Assembly (NCBI GenBank): GCA_016235425.1
Contig: JACRLC010000030.1
Span: forward strand, 32,913 to 96,912
Direction: 5' to 3'
Source of the DNA: Chloroflexota bacterium
GTDB lineage: Bacteria > Chloroflexota > Anaerolineae > Anaerolineales > Villigracilaceae
DNA length: 64,000 nucleotides
Shown: positions 35,107 to 43,670 of the stretch, piece after piece
Layout of the letters: each line of letters opens with the position of its first letter
Position numbering within the stretch: position 1 is the first letter of the stretch
Translations under genes and position numbers: made by a program
The notes under the pieces: generated by a model
Database searches by the model: none
What the model saw: only the letters and a program-made list of their open reading frames with translations
Told to the model about the DNA's origin: nothing

Positions 35107-36054
35107 TCATTTTGATTTCCTTGTTTTGTATTTCCCTTTTTTATCAAAAAGAGTATTCTGAGTTGAAGGTTTATTATTGAGTTTTATTGTTTTTGGCGGT
35201 GAAATTTTTGTCGCGGTGAAAGGATCATATACAGGGCGTTCCATGGGCCTAACTTGTAGCTCACCTCTTTCCGCTTTCTCGATCCTCTCCTTGGCAATTG
35301 AAATGTATTCTGGCATTATTTCCGCACCAATGGTTTTTCGATTATGGATTAATGATGCAAGCGCAGTACTTCCTACTCCCATAAAAGGATCAAGCACCCA
35401 GTCATTTTCATTTGTCATGGAAAGTACCAGTCTTTCGATCAATTCGACAGGAAATTGGCATGGGTGAATGGTTTTTTCTATATGATTTGCTTTTACATTG
35501 GGAATATCCCAAATATCACTAGGGTTCTTCCCAAGAGGGTTGCCAGAAAGTTCACCTTTTTTAGGGCCCTTAAAGTGTCTTTTTTGAGGGTATTTTTGAG
35601 GGACTCGAATTGGGTCTAAATTGAAGGTGTAATCATTTGACTTAGTGAACCATAAAATGACCTCATATCTGCCAGAGAATCTTTTTGAGGCATGTAGCCC
35701 GTGTCCAAATTGCCAAATAATTCGATTTCTTAACTGTAACCCTAAAGCCTCAAATATTGGATACAAAACAATATCCAATGGAACGATCTTTCCATTTTCA
35801 ACATAATTCCCAACTTGCCAGCAAATACTACCCGAATTATCGAGAACTCGAACGCATTCCCCAATTATTATTTTCTGTTGTTCTAAATAATTTTCTAAAT
35901 CTTGTTTAGTTTCGTATTCCTTGCCAAGGTTATATGGAGGCGAGGTGACAACTAGTTTTATGGATTTGTCAGGAATGTTTTTTAATAAATCCAAACAATC
36001 CCCTTCAAATAAAACGCAGTTTGCTAGAGGATCAAATTTGTTTGAAATCTTCAT
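35107..36054 (-). CDS. type II DNA methyltransferase (beta class, TSPPY)
   Basis: A 315-residue DNA methyltransferase with the catalytic motif TSPPY at 37-41 ahead of the AdoMet-binding DPFMGVGST at 222-230, the beta-class order. TSPPY fits N4-cytosine or N6-adenine methylation; M.BglII is an N4-cytosine enzyme, so the same is likely. It precedes the endonuclease gene by 120 nt and should protect the host. TATAAT lies exactly 6 nt before the ATG without a ribosome-binding site, suggesting a leaderless mRNA that lets methylase appear early. Confidence 0.92.
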   Translation of the reverse strand: MKISNKFDPLANCVLFEGDCLDLLKNIPDKSIKLVVTSPPYNLGKEYETKQDLENYLEQQKIIIGECVRVLDNSGSICWQVGNYVENGKIVPLDIVLYPIFEALGLQLRNRIIWQFGHGLHASKRFSGRYEVILWFTKSNDYTFNLDPIRVPQKYPQKRHFKGPKKGELSGNPLGKNPSDIWDIPNVKANHIEKTIHPCQFPVELIERLVLSMTNENDWVLDPFMGVGSTALASLIHNRKTIGAEIMPEYISIAKERIEKAERGELQVRPMERPVYDPFTATKISPPKTIKLNNKPSTQNTLFDKKGKYKTRKSK

Positions 36055-36060
36055 AAGTTG

Positions 36061-36066
36061 ATTATA
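36061..36066 (-). promoter_or_regulatory. -10 box of a predicted leaderless promoter (methyltransferase)
   Basis: A perfect TATAAT on the minus strand is 6 nt from the ATG; transcription would begin at or next to the start codon. Confidence 0.55.
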
Positions 36067-36134
36067 GATCGGTTGTTCTGATTTGAGGGTTTTATTAAGA
36101 TAAAGTGTAGGGTAACTTAAAAAAGAAATAGGAG

Positions 36135-37460
36135 CTAGCTGGGGAAAATTTTATCGAAGACCTCGGGACAGTATTTTTGAACCATCTCGGATGAGAGCCC
36201 GTTCTCTTTGCAGATCTCAGCATAGAAATCCACGCTTGGACGTTTGATGCGTTTCTGTGTGTCGAGGTCGAGTCCCCACAGGCCGAAGCGTTGTGTCCAG
36301 CCGCGCTCCCATTCGAAGTTATCCACCAGCGACCAGTGAAAGTATCCCTTGATGGGCCAGTTGAAATTGACGGCGCGCCACATCTGATGAATATGCTGGG
36401 CAATGTAACGCGGGCGGATGTGATCATCGGCGCACTCGATTCCGTTTTCGGTGACGATGATGGGCAGGTTGGGATATGTTCGCACAGCCCATTTGATGGT
36501 GTCAAAGAATCCTTCGGGGATATTGGCGATGAAGTTGTTGTCGCTAAAGTCTGCATTCTCGGCAAAACCGGAGTAGGTGAAGAGCTCCTTCTGGTTGCCG
36601 ATGTGGAACGAAATCGTATCCACCGAATAATAATTAATGCCAAGATAATCCTGCGTCCCTTTGGCTTCCGGCACGGCGATGTTTCCAACCGGCGTCTTCA
36701 TGATGCCCGTTGAAATACCGGTTGGAAAAGCCATGTTAACTCCCTCATAACGGATGTTACGCATGAGCCGGTCAAGCGGCGACCACTTCAATTTCGGAAC
36801 CATCGGGCGGTAATGCAACGCGTATCCGACGCGCGCTTCGGGTTGCAGTTCGTGGATGGCGCGGTACGCGGCGGCATGCGCGCGCAACATATTCGCTTCC
36901 ACTTTGACAGCCTGTTTGATGTCATTGATACCGGGCGGAAACGCGCCGTTGGCATAGCCCGATAAAGCACAGACATTCGGCTCGTTGATCGTCACCCACA
37001 AATTGACGTATTCCTTCAACGCGTCCACCACCTTGCGGACGAAACGTTTAAACAACGGGACAATTGCCTCCGTTTCCCACGCGCCTTGCTCCGTAACCCA
37101 GAGCGGATCCGTAAAGTGATGCAACGTGACCATGGCGGTCATGCCGCGCTCTCTCAGTCCGCGCAACATGGCGCGGTATTTTTCGATGGCTTCCTCGTCC
37201 CATTTATCGGGTTCAGGCTGGATGCGGCTCCACTCTACCGAGATCCGCTGTGCGTTCTGCCCGCCTTCGGCGGCGCGGTCGAAATCCTCGCGCCAGCGTC
37301 CACCCCACCAATCGGCGGCCAGACCAGATGTCCCGTTGGTGTGACCGTCCTGTTCCCACTTCCACCATTGATTATTCGTATTGCTGCCTTCCACTTGATG
37401 CGATGCCGTCGCGGCTCCCCACAGAAAGCCGCGCGGGAAATGATAGGTTGCCTGGGGCAT
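36135..37460 (-). CDS. bglA: GH1 beta-glucosidase
   Basis: A family 1 glycoside hydrolase of 441 residues, the usual length. Acid/base Glu160 lies in VTINEPN and nucleophile Glu338 in IVTENGIE. The N-terminal FLWGAATASHQVEG and QRISVEWSRIQP signatures are present. It has no signal peptide and so should hydrolyse imported beta-glucosides or beta-galactosides, possibly products of the surface glucanase. A GGAGAA lies before the ATG. Confidence 0.95.
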   Translation of the reverse strand: MPQATYHFPRGFLWGAATASHQVEGSNTNNQWWKWEQDGHTNGTSGLAADWWGGRWREDFDRAAEGGQNAQRISVEWSRIQPEPDKWDEEAIEKYRAMLRGLRERGMTAMVTLHHFTDPLWVTEQGAWETEAIVPLFKRFVRKVVDALKEYVNLWVTINEPNVCALSGYANGAFPPGINDIKQAVKVEANMLRAHAAAYRAIHELQPEARVGYALHYRPMVPKLKWSPLDRLMRNIRYEGVNMAFPTGISTGIMKTPVGNIAVPEAKGTQDYLGINYYSVDTISFHIGNQKELFTYSGFAENADFSDNNFIANIPEGFFDTIKWAVRTYPNLPIIVTENGIECADDHIRPRYIAQHIHQMWRAVNFNWPIKGYFHWSLVDNFEWERGWTQRFGLWGLDLDTQKRIKRPSVDFYAEICKENGLSSEMVQKYCPEVFDKIFPS

Positions 37461-37502
37461 AAGGTTCTCCGTTAACGGTAGGGGCGAAGCATTGCTTCGC
37501 CC

Positions 37503-38237
37503 CTACTTTCGATTCAAATACGCGAGATATAACGCGACCGACCCTGCTGCCGCCGCGTTGAGTGACTCGACTCTTCCCTGCATGGGCAGTTTCAACACGA
37601 TGTCACATTTCGAGCGGATGAGCTGGCGTATCCCTTCGCCTTCCGAGCCGACGACGAGCGCCACCGCGCCGCGCAGGTGTTTTTCGGTCTTGTCGCTGAT
37701 AGTCTCGCCGTTTTGGTCGAGACCAACGACCCAGCACTCCGCGTCTTTGAGCGCGTCGATGGCTTGCGCGAGGTTTTGCCTCGTGACGAGCAAATGTTCG
37801 CTCGCGCCCGATGACGCGTTGACAACGGCAGGCGTCACTTCCACGCTGTGCGCCAGCGGGATGACGATGCCATGCACGCCAATCGCTTCGGCGGTACGGA
37901 GCAGGGTGCCAAAGTTCTGCGGGTCCTGCAGGGAATCAAGAAGCAGGACAAAAGGCAGTTCGCTTTTCCTGCGGGGGAGTTCGAGAATATCAAGCAGGTC
38001 GGCATACGGATACGCGCTGACTTCCGCCACAACTCCCTGATGGTTCTGATGAATCTTATCCAGCCGCGGACGCTGGACGCGCTCCACTGGAATTTTGCGT
38101 TCCTTTGCCATCTTCAGAATATCAACAATGTGACCCTTTTCCTGCACCCCCTCGGCGATTTGGATTCGGAAAACATCCCTGCGTTTGGCGCGCAGAGTTT
38201 CGTACACTGCGTTGCGTGAATAGATGAATTCTTTCAT
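37503..38237 (-). CDS. rlmB: TrmH/RlmB-family rRNA 2'-O-methyltransferase
   Basis: A SPOUT methyltransferase of 244 residues. An N-terminal substrate-binding domain (IYSRNAVYETLRA) is followed by the SPOUT motifs LLDSLQDPQNFGTLLRTAEA, VVGSEGEGI and LPMQGRVESLNAAAAGSVALY. RlmB methylates G2251 of 23S rRNA; other TrmH members look alike, so the target is inferred. The ATG at MKEFIYSRN is chosen because upstream codons are atypical and run into the next gene. Confidence 0.92.
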   Translation of the reverse strand: MKEFIYSRNAVYETLRAKRRDVFRIQIAEGVQEKGHIVDILKMAKERKIPVERVQRPRLDKIHQNHQGVVAEVSAYPYADLLDILELPRRKSELPFVLLLDSLQDPQNFGTLLRTAEAIGVHGIVIPLAHSVEVTPAVVNASSGASEHLLVTRQNLAQAIDALKDAECWVVGLDQNGETISDKTEKHLRGAVALVVGSEGEGIRQLIRSKCDIVLKLPMQGRVESLNAAAAGSVALYLAYLNRK

Positions 38238-38266
38238 AAACAAAAAGGGCAGACCGGCGTCTGTCC

Positions 38267-38842
38267 TTATCCTTTCAGGATTTCTTCGATTTGTTTCCAT
38301 AGGTCGGGCATTTCAAGGACTTCTGCAAAGGATGAGACCCAATATTTTATACGCTTCCTGTCCAGCCTGGATTGTTTGTCAACGACTGCTCGTATATCCT
38401 CCATGTCTTTTGGCCGATGTGCGATGGCTTTCATAATAATCAAATCTTCCGGGGTTGGCAGGCGAACGGATAATGTTGCCGATGATTGTATTGTTCCCCG
38501 CTTAACCATTTCTTCTTCAAACGGTAACGCGCCAAGGGAAATGTCAATTTTTGTTTCAGTTGGAGAATGCACCAACAACAATACCCGATTCTTGCGCGCA
38601 AATTCATCTGCTTTTTCGATGCGCGGCACAATCTTTTCAGCCTTTGCAATTTCAATCAGCGAGGGAATATCTTCTATTGACAGGATGAATACCGCGTCCA
38701 CATCTTCGGTGAAACGCGGCTTACCCAGAAAACTTGCGGCTATTCCTCCGATAATCACACCGCGATTATCAAACTTCGCAAGTACGCGTTGAATGGCTTC
38801 TATTGTCTCCTTAAATGGCTCTAAACTATCGTGCAATTTCAT
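38267..38842 (-). CDS. nucleotidyltransferase-fold protein (AbiEii/DUF6036-like)
   Basis: A 191-residue protein with the minimal nucleotidyltransferase signature GGIAASFLGKPRFTEDVDAVF (Gly-Gly then Asp-x-Asp) and a third acidic region KIDISLG. Related proteins act as type IV toxin-antitoxin toxins or unknown nucleotidyltransferases. Its ATG overlaps the stop of the small upstream gene (ATGA), so the two are translationally coupled. Which partner would be toxin or antitoxin is not shown. Confidence 0.8.
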   Translation of the reverse strand: MKLHDSLEPFKETIEAIQRVLAKFDNRGVIIGGIAASFLGKPRFTEDVDAVFILSIEDIPSLIEIAKAEKIVPRIEKADEFARKNRVLLLVHSPTETKIDISLGALPFEEEMVKRGTIQSSATLSVRLPTPEDLIIMKAIAHRPKDMEDIRAVVDKQSRLDRKRIKYWVSSFAEVLEMPDLWKQIEEILKG

Positions 38843-39051
38843 CCTGCCCCCTTCAATTTTGCCCATCGTAGATAAATTTCCATTTCTTCGCTGTCGTCGC
38901 CGCGTTCCAGCCCCTGTTCAATCGCAAAACGAACAATGGCGTTGAGTTTTGCCCAGTGTTGCTCGAATGTCATGGCGCGCAATTCCTGCCGTTCGATTTC
39001 TTCAACAGCCTTCCATCGTTCACGATATAAACGGACATCTTCGGCGTTCAT
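38839..39051 (-). CDS. small helical protein coupled to the nucleotidyltransferase
   Basis: A 70-residue charged, helical protein (MNAEDVRLYRERWKAVEE onward), rich in Glu and Arg, with no family I recognise. It overlaps the next gene by ATGA. A perfect TATAAT is 6 nt before its ATG with no ribosome-binding site, so it is the first gene of a two-gene leaderless operon. Its size and position suggest an antitoxin or adaptor, but this is inference. Confidence 0.75.
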   Translation of the reverse strand: MNAEDVRLYRERWKAVEEIERQELRAMTFEQHWAKLNAIVRFAIEQGLERGDDSEEMEIYLRWAKLKGAG

Positions 39052-39057
39052 AAGAGG

Positions 39058-39063
39058 ATTATA
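39058..39063 (-). promoter_or_regulatory. -10 box of a predicted leaderless promoter
   Basis: A perfect TATAAT on the minus strand is 6 nt from the ATG of the small helical protein gene. Confidence 0.55.
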
Positions 39064-39143
39064 GCATGGCAGAAGCACAGGGTTTCATGGATGATTTTGT
39101 GAGAGTAGATGAATTCTTTCATGGTGTGGTGATTTTACTTTAT

Positions 39144-39238
39144 TGGAGTCAAAGTCTCCAGACTTTGGGGAATTATCTAAATCCAGTTCCAACGTCGGGT
39201 CCCCTACGGGGATGATAAGACGTTGGACTCCAGACAGC
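39144..39238. repeat. dispersed repeat (GGAGTC..CCAACGTC..GACGTTGGACTCC family), copy 2
   Basis: GAGTCAAAGTCTCCAGACTTTGG forms one palindrome, and CCAACGTCGGGTCCCCTACGG leads into AGACGTTGGACTCCAGAC. The same blocks, in the same order, occur at 27929-28024. Confidence 0.75.
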
Positions 39239-39240
39239 CA

Positions 39241-40686
39241 TTACTTTTTATACGTGTTGATGCCATCCAGCAAATCCAGTACAAGCTCCTTCAAATCGCC
39301 GCGATTGGGGAGTGTGCCCATCAGCCCGTACATCGGTGCCATGCGTTCGGGCAGGTTCCCGTCGCCGCCCATCATGGACGAAGCTTTGTCCATCAGACTC
39401 TTGACCCATTTCTCCGGCAGGACTCTGGTGAGGGCATTCGCCGTACTGACGAGAAGCTTCGTCGCGGCCTTTCTGACCCCCGGCCTGCGAACCGTTGCCG
39501 CGGCCTCCGTCAAGTCTTTGAGAAAATCATCCGCCACCTGCGCGTGGACGTAGTTCACCGTCATGTGAAGCGAGGGTGGGAAGTGCTGCCTGTCGAGGTG
39601 CCAGCCTCGCAGGGAGAGTTCGTCGGCGAGTTCGTAAACATCCAGTTTGTTCGAGGCAATCGCGAAGACGCTCATTTCCGGGTTGGATAAAACTTTCAAA
39701 CCGGGAATGGCATTGATTCCATCCTGAAGGATTTTTGTGGTGCGCATGACCACGGATGTGATGTTGAGATAGCCTTCTTCACCGAGGTAGTTGAGCAATG
39801 CCCACGCCGCCGCGACCGGTCCGCCGGGGCGTGAGCCAGCCATGCCTGCCGAAGGGTAGATGCCTCCCGGCCAATCGGTGGAGACAAACATTTGATGGCG
39901 GCGCAGTTCCGAGGTCCGGTAGAGAACGATGGAAGCTGGTTTGGCGGCATAGGCATACTTATGTAAATCCGCCGAAACGGAGGTCACGCCCGGGACGTTG
40001 AAGTCAAAATCAGGAACGGGATAACTCAGCTTGCGGACGAAGGGAAGCATGAAGCCGCCCACGCAGGCGTCGGTGTGGAAGAGGATGCCGCGCGCCTGAG
40101 CGATGTCTGCCAGTTCACGGATGGGATCAACAACGCCGTGCGGATACGAGGGCGCGGAGCCGACCATCATGATGGTGTTGTTCGTGATGGCGTCGCGCAT
40201 GGCTTCGACGTCGGCGCGGAAATCGGCGCGCACAGGCACGTGGATCATGCGAACGCCGAAGTATTCTCCGGCTTTGTCGAAGGCCGGGTGCGCGGTGGAC
40301 GGCAGGATGATCTCCGGGTCTTTGACAGACCATTGGACGCGGGCAAAATCGCGCGCGGTCTTGACCGCCATGAGTAGCGACTCGGTTCCGCCGGAGGTCA
40401 TTGTGCCGACAATGTTTTCATCGCCGCCGAGCAGGTTCGCGGCCATGGCGATGACTTCGTTTTCGAATTTGCTCAGGCTGGGAAAGGCGGTGGGGTTGAG
40501 GCCGTTCTCCGAGAAGAACATGGTGAAGGCCTCTTTGAGCAGTTCGTCAATTTCGTCGGAGACGTGATAGACGAGACCGAAGACGCGTCCGTTCTGCCAT
40601 TGCACGTCGCGGTCGCGGGCGGCGCGCATCGAGGCCAGGATTTCTTCTTTTGACAGGCTTGTTTTGGGGAAGGGCAAGATGGACAT
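39241..40686 (-). CDS. PLP-dependent decarboxylase/sphingosine-1-phosphate lyase-like protein
   Basis: A fold-type I, group II decarboxylase-like enzyme of 481 residues. The PLP lysine is Lys243 in SADLHKYAYAAK, Asp206 in HTDACVGGF supports the pyridine ring and TSGGTES near 97-103 binds phosphate. It is nearest to the sphingosine-phosphate lyase/glutamate decarboxylase group; whether it cleaves a phosphorylated amine or decarboxylates an amino acid is open. A strong AGGAGG lies before the ATG. Confidence 0.85.
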   Translation of the reverse strand: MSILPFPKTSLSKEEILASMRAARDRDVQWQNGRVFGLVYHVSDEIDELLKEAFTMFFSENGLNPTAFPSLSKFENEVIAMAANLLGGDENIVGTMTSGGTESLLMAVKTARDFARVQWSVKDPEIILPSTAHPAFDKAGEYFGVRMIHVPVRADFRADVEAMRDAITNNTIMMVGSAPSYPHGVVDPIRELADIAQARGILFHTDACVGGFMLPFVRKLSYPVPDFDFNVPGVTSVSADLHKYAYAAKPASIVLYRTSELRRHQMFVSTDWPGGIYPSAGMAGSRPGGPVAAAWALLNYLGEEGYLNITSVVMRTTKILQDGINAIPGLKVLSNPEMSVFAIASNKLDVYELADELSLRGWHLDRQHFPPSLHMTVNYVHAQVADDFLKDLTEAAATVRRPGVRKAATKLLVSTANALTRVLPEKWVKSLMDKASSMMGGDGNLPERMAPMYGLMGTLPNRGDLKELVLDLLDGINTYKK

Positions 40687-40770
40687 GGGAGTGTCCTCCT
40701 TTGGCTAAAGGAAGTTTAGCATAAATTTAACTCAAGTTGCCACCTTGAAATAAAAATCAAAATGTGTCAC

Positions 40771-40935
40771 CATGCAGGAGCGTTCCCTTCGACAAGGTTT
40801 CGACAAGCTCAACGCGGCGGCTCAACCCAACGGCTCAGGATGACCACTCAGGGAAGGGTCCCGGCTTTCGGCGTCAGAGATGCTTCGCTTCGCTCACCTG
40901 TGCCTGTGCACGGTGCAGGCAGCATGACACTGCGT
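40771..40935. repeat. two adjacent dispersed palindromic repeats
   Basis: The left part has CCTTCGACAAGG, TCGACAAGCTCA and GGCTCAGGATGACC (CCTGAGC..GTCGAAGG family). The right part has GCTTCGCTTCGCTC, a TGTGCCTGTGCACGGTGCAGGCA palindrome and CAGCATGACAC that answers GTGTCACCATG upstream. Together they fill most of the gap between the decarboxylase-like gene and the next membrane protein gene. Confidence 0.7.
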
Positions 40936-40947
40936 AAGGTGAGTTAT

Positions 40948-41715
40948 TCAAGAACCGAAACGAGTCCGAGAATTGATGAACAGAAAATAGACCGCAATTG
41001 CGCCGCTATAGATAAGAACCGCCACATACACAACCAGGTTGATCGAATATTCAGGCTCCACCGTCTTGAACAGGGACAGGAATGGGACGATAAGAACAAG
41101 GTCGTAAGCCAGGAAGCTCAACAGCTGTCCAAGCGCATTATGCCAGCGGGGGCGCAAAAGTCCGTACAAAAAATAGAAGGCATCCCCTAAAAAGATACAG
41201 CCAAATATGACGGATGAATCAGGATTCAAAGCCCAGGGGAAGATCGACGCGCGGAAGATCAAGGCCACGCCTGCAAAAACCAAAGATGCAATGAAAATCC
41301 CAAAGGAGACTCTCACGAGCAAAGGCATGGGACGAGAGTCACTGAGGGGAAGCCGGCGGCTCCACAGGAACGAAGCGCCGCTTGCAATCGCCATGACCAA
41401 AGCCGTGATCCCGGGAGGAATCATATCCGGGCGATCTTCCTGCAGGGCAAGCTGGAAAAAGTAAAATGACGTAGTCACCGCGATGACGAGGACATTGAGT
41501 GAGCCCGCGGGAAGCGCACCCAATTCCCCCGTCCATCCGATCCAGAACGCGGCGACACAGACCGCGGCCAAAATAGAGCCGATGAACAGGTATGAGAGCC
41601 GCCCGTCAGGCCAGGGCCATAGGCTGGTTGCAATTGGGATTCGGAAGATAAAGCCAATGGCAAGCGCAAGAATAACCAGACCACCCAACACAATTATGTA
41701 ACGAAAAATCTTCAT
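40948..41715 (-). CDS. hypothetical polytopic membrane protein
   Basis: A 255-residue protein with about eight predicted TM segments and few charged residues outside loops. No motif known to me is present. A GGCAGG lies before the ATG. It is flanked by repeats on one side and a broken ATPase gene on the other, and has no obvious operon partner. Confidence 0.7.
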   Translation of the reverse strand: MKIFRYIIVLGGLVILALAIGFIFRIPIATSLWPWPDGRLSYLFIGSILAAVCVAAFWIGWTGELGALPAGSLNVLVIAVTTSFYFFQLALQEDRPDMIPPGITALVMAIASGASFLWSRRLPLSDSRPMPLLVRVSFGIFIASLVFAGVALIFRASIFPWALNPDSSVIFGCIFLGDAFYFLYGLLRPRWHNALGQLLSFLAYDLVLIVPFLSLFKTVEPEYSINLVVYVAVLIYSGAIAVYFLFINSRTRFGS

Positions 41716-41776
41716 GTTTGCCTGCCTTTAAATTTGGTTTTAATGGATAACCCCCGGCTAATGATTACGCTTCGCG

Positions 41777-42863
41777 CTAAAAAATCAATCCTCCCCAAAG
41801 GAAATCCTGCCAGCCTGGAGTCGCATATTTCCCAACCACCCATCTTTGTTTAATACCGTGTTTCTCGGCAATTCGATTTAACTTCTCGCTGTCAGACAAA
41901 GTGGGGTGGTATTTTACTTCAAGGGCAACAGGATTCTTTTCCTGTATAACAAAGTCAATCTCGTGTTCACTGCCTTTTGCCAGGCAGGCTAAATTTCCCA
42001 TATCTTCTCAATTGGTTGTAAACCGCATTTTCGAACAACGCGCCTTCACTGACCTGGGCAAGGATACTGGCAATTCCATTGCCGCAGAAATAAAGTTTCT
42101 TCCCAAGCGAGGCAGGCTTGTCTCCACCTGCATAAGCAGGAACGCGCGCGATCACATATGTTTTCTCCAGGAATTCCAGGAACTGCAGAAGCGTTGGACG
42201 CGAGACACCCACCACAGACGCGAGTTTCGTCACGTCAACTTTATTTCCGATCCGCAAAGCCAGGACGCGCAACAATTGTTGCAATTCGCCCATCTTCTGA
42301 AAGTCCGCCAGCGTGCGGACATCTATATTGATGTACGATGAAAAAATATCATTCAGAATATCCTTTCGAGCGGAGGGGCGTTCCTCCAAAACAACGCCCG
42401 GCAAGCCGCCGTAAAGCAGGTAATCTTCGTAATGATTTTTTAAGCGTTCGAATTCGTATGGGTCGAATCGCATATCTGCAAATTGCTCCCGCAGTTGATA
42501 TGGGATCCCGCGAAAACCGAGAAACTCTCCAAAAGTCAATGGGAACATTTCAAAGACGACTTTTCGTCCCGCCAGCGACTCGGTAAAATAATTTTTCAAA
42601 TAAAATGAACTTGACCCTGTGAGAAGGAATTTGATCTGATAATTGTCTGCCAGATACTTGACCACGCTTGGCAGATTCGGCACATACTGGATTTCATCCA
42701 ACGCGGCGGTCACTGGTTGATTTGAGTCCAGCCCGCGATTTCGGAGGAAATTTATAACCAGATCGTAATTGCTTTCCTGAAAAACGGCGCGTTAATCGAG
42801 ACGCTCCAAATCGAGATAGATTTTATTGGATGAGGAAACCTGATCCCGCAACCGCGTGAAGAA
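41777..42863 (-). pseudogene. broken AAA ATPase with DUF4143 domain
   Basis: A relative of the intact ATPase at 15706-16851. Reading from the right, TFFTRL and VSSSNKIYLDLERLD is followed by a TAA at 42792-42794, then RAVFQESNYDLVINFLRNRGLD continues into LDEIQYVPNLPSVVKYL, LLTGSSSFYLKNYF and a DUF4143 domain. Near 42000 a one-base shift in GGGAAATTT moves the frame to NLACLAKGSEHEIDFVIQEK, the nuclease-like core. The P-loop region is not recognisable upstream. One nonsense and one frameshift lesion plus loss of the N-terminus make a pseudogene likely. Confidence 0.8.
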
Positions 42864-43108
42864 AGTTCACCATAATTGTTATGCCAGTACGTCGAGTGAA
42901 TTGCAACCCCCGACCCGACGAATAAGCTTACCCATCCCACGGCAGGCAGGCTTCAACCTGCCGAAGCACTTCTACCACTTGTGGTGATGAAATTGCTTTC
43001 CGCCAGATGGGGAATTCGCCAACGGGTGTTTCCCATAATTGGACTTATGTCACAGCATTTCTCAATCGTATCATGTACAATCCAAATATCTTGTAGAAGA
43101 GGTTGAAC

Positions 43109-43606
43109 ATGGTTAGAAAATATTTTGCTTTACTGCTTGCGTTGGGAATGTTGATTCCCACAGTGTTTGTTTTTGCGAAAGGCGAGTTCGATTACATTAC
43201 CATCAAGGGACCCGGTATCACGGGCGAGATCAATGTGACCAACCCCGCGCTTACGCAGGATTTCTTTGCCTTTGCAGATTTCTCGCAAGGCGAAGTGCCC
43301 GCGCCCGTTGACGCTGGACAGGGCTATCAGGTCGTACGCGTGTACGTAGAATTTACCGACAGCAAGCCCAAAGACCTGCCGTTTGATCAACTGCATTATT
43401 ATCCGTACACGGGTTATGTCTATTACGATGGCTTGGTGGATGGTTCTTCGGAATATGATGGCAAATGGTATGCCGCGAACCCTTCCGCGGAAAAACCATT
43501 TCGCAGTGTACTCGTCCAACGCGCGCTGCTGGCGTGGATTCCGTTTGTGGTGTTGGTGGTGATTTTGGTTGGGTTCTTTATTGCTTATAACAGAAAGCCA
43601 AAATAA
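43109..43606 (+). CDS. exported protein with C-terminal membrane anchor, unknown
   Basis: A 165-residue protein with a signal peptide (about 1-23), an extracytoplasmic domain rich in Tyr/Asp/Pro (GYQVVRVYVEFTDSKPKDLPF, YYPYTGYVYYDGL) and a C-terminal TM (about 140-160) with a short basic tail. No family recognised. It is convergent with the cytochrome b fusion gene. The ATG with GAGG upstream is used; a TTG two codons earlier is also open. Confidence 0.75.
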   Translation: MVRKYFALLLALGMLIPTVFVFAKGEFDYITIKGPGITGEINVTNPALTQDFFAFADFSQGEVPAPVDAGQGYQVVRVYVEFTDSKPKDLPFDQLHYYPYTGYVYYDGLVDGSSEYDGKWYAANPSAEKPFRSVLVQRALLAWIPFVVLVVILVGFFIAYNRKPK

Positions 43607-43670
43607 GACGATGGACAATTGACGACGGACGACAGACCATTGACCATAAATCTATCGTCCGTCGTCTGAT

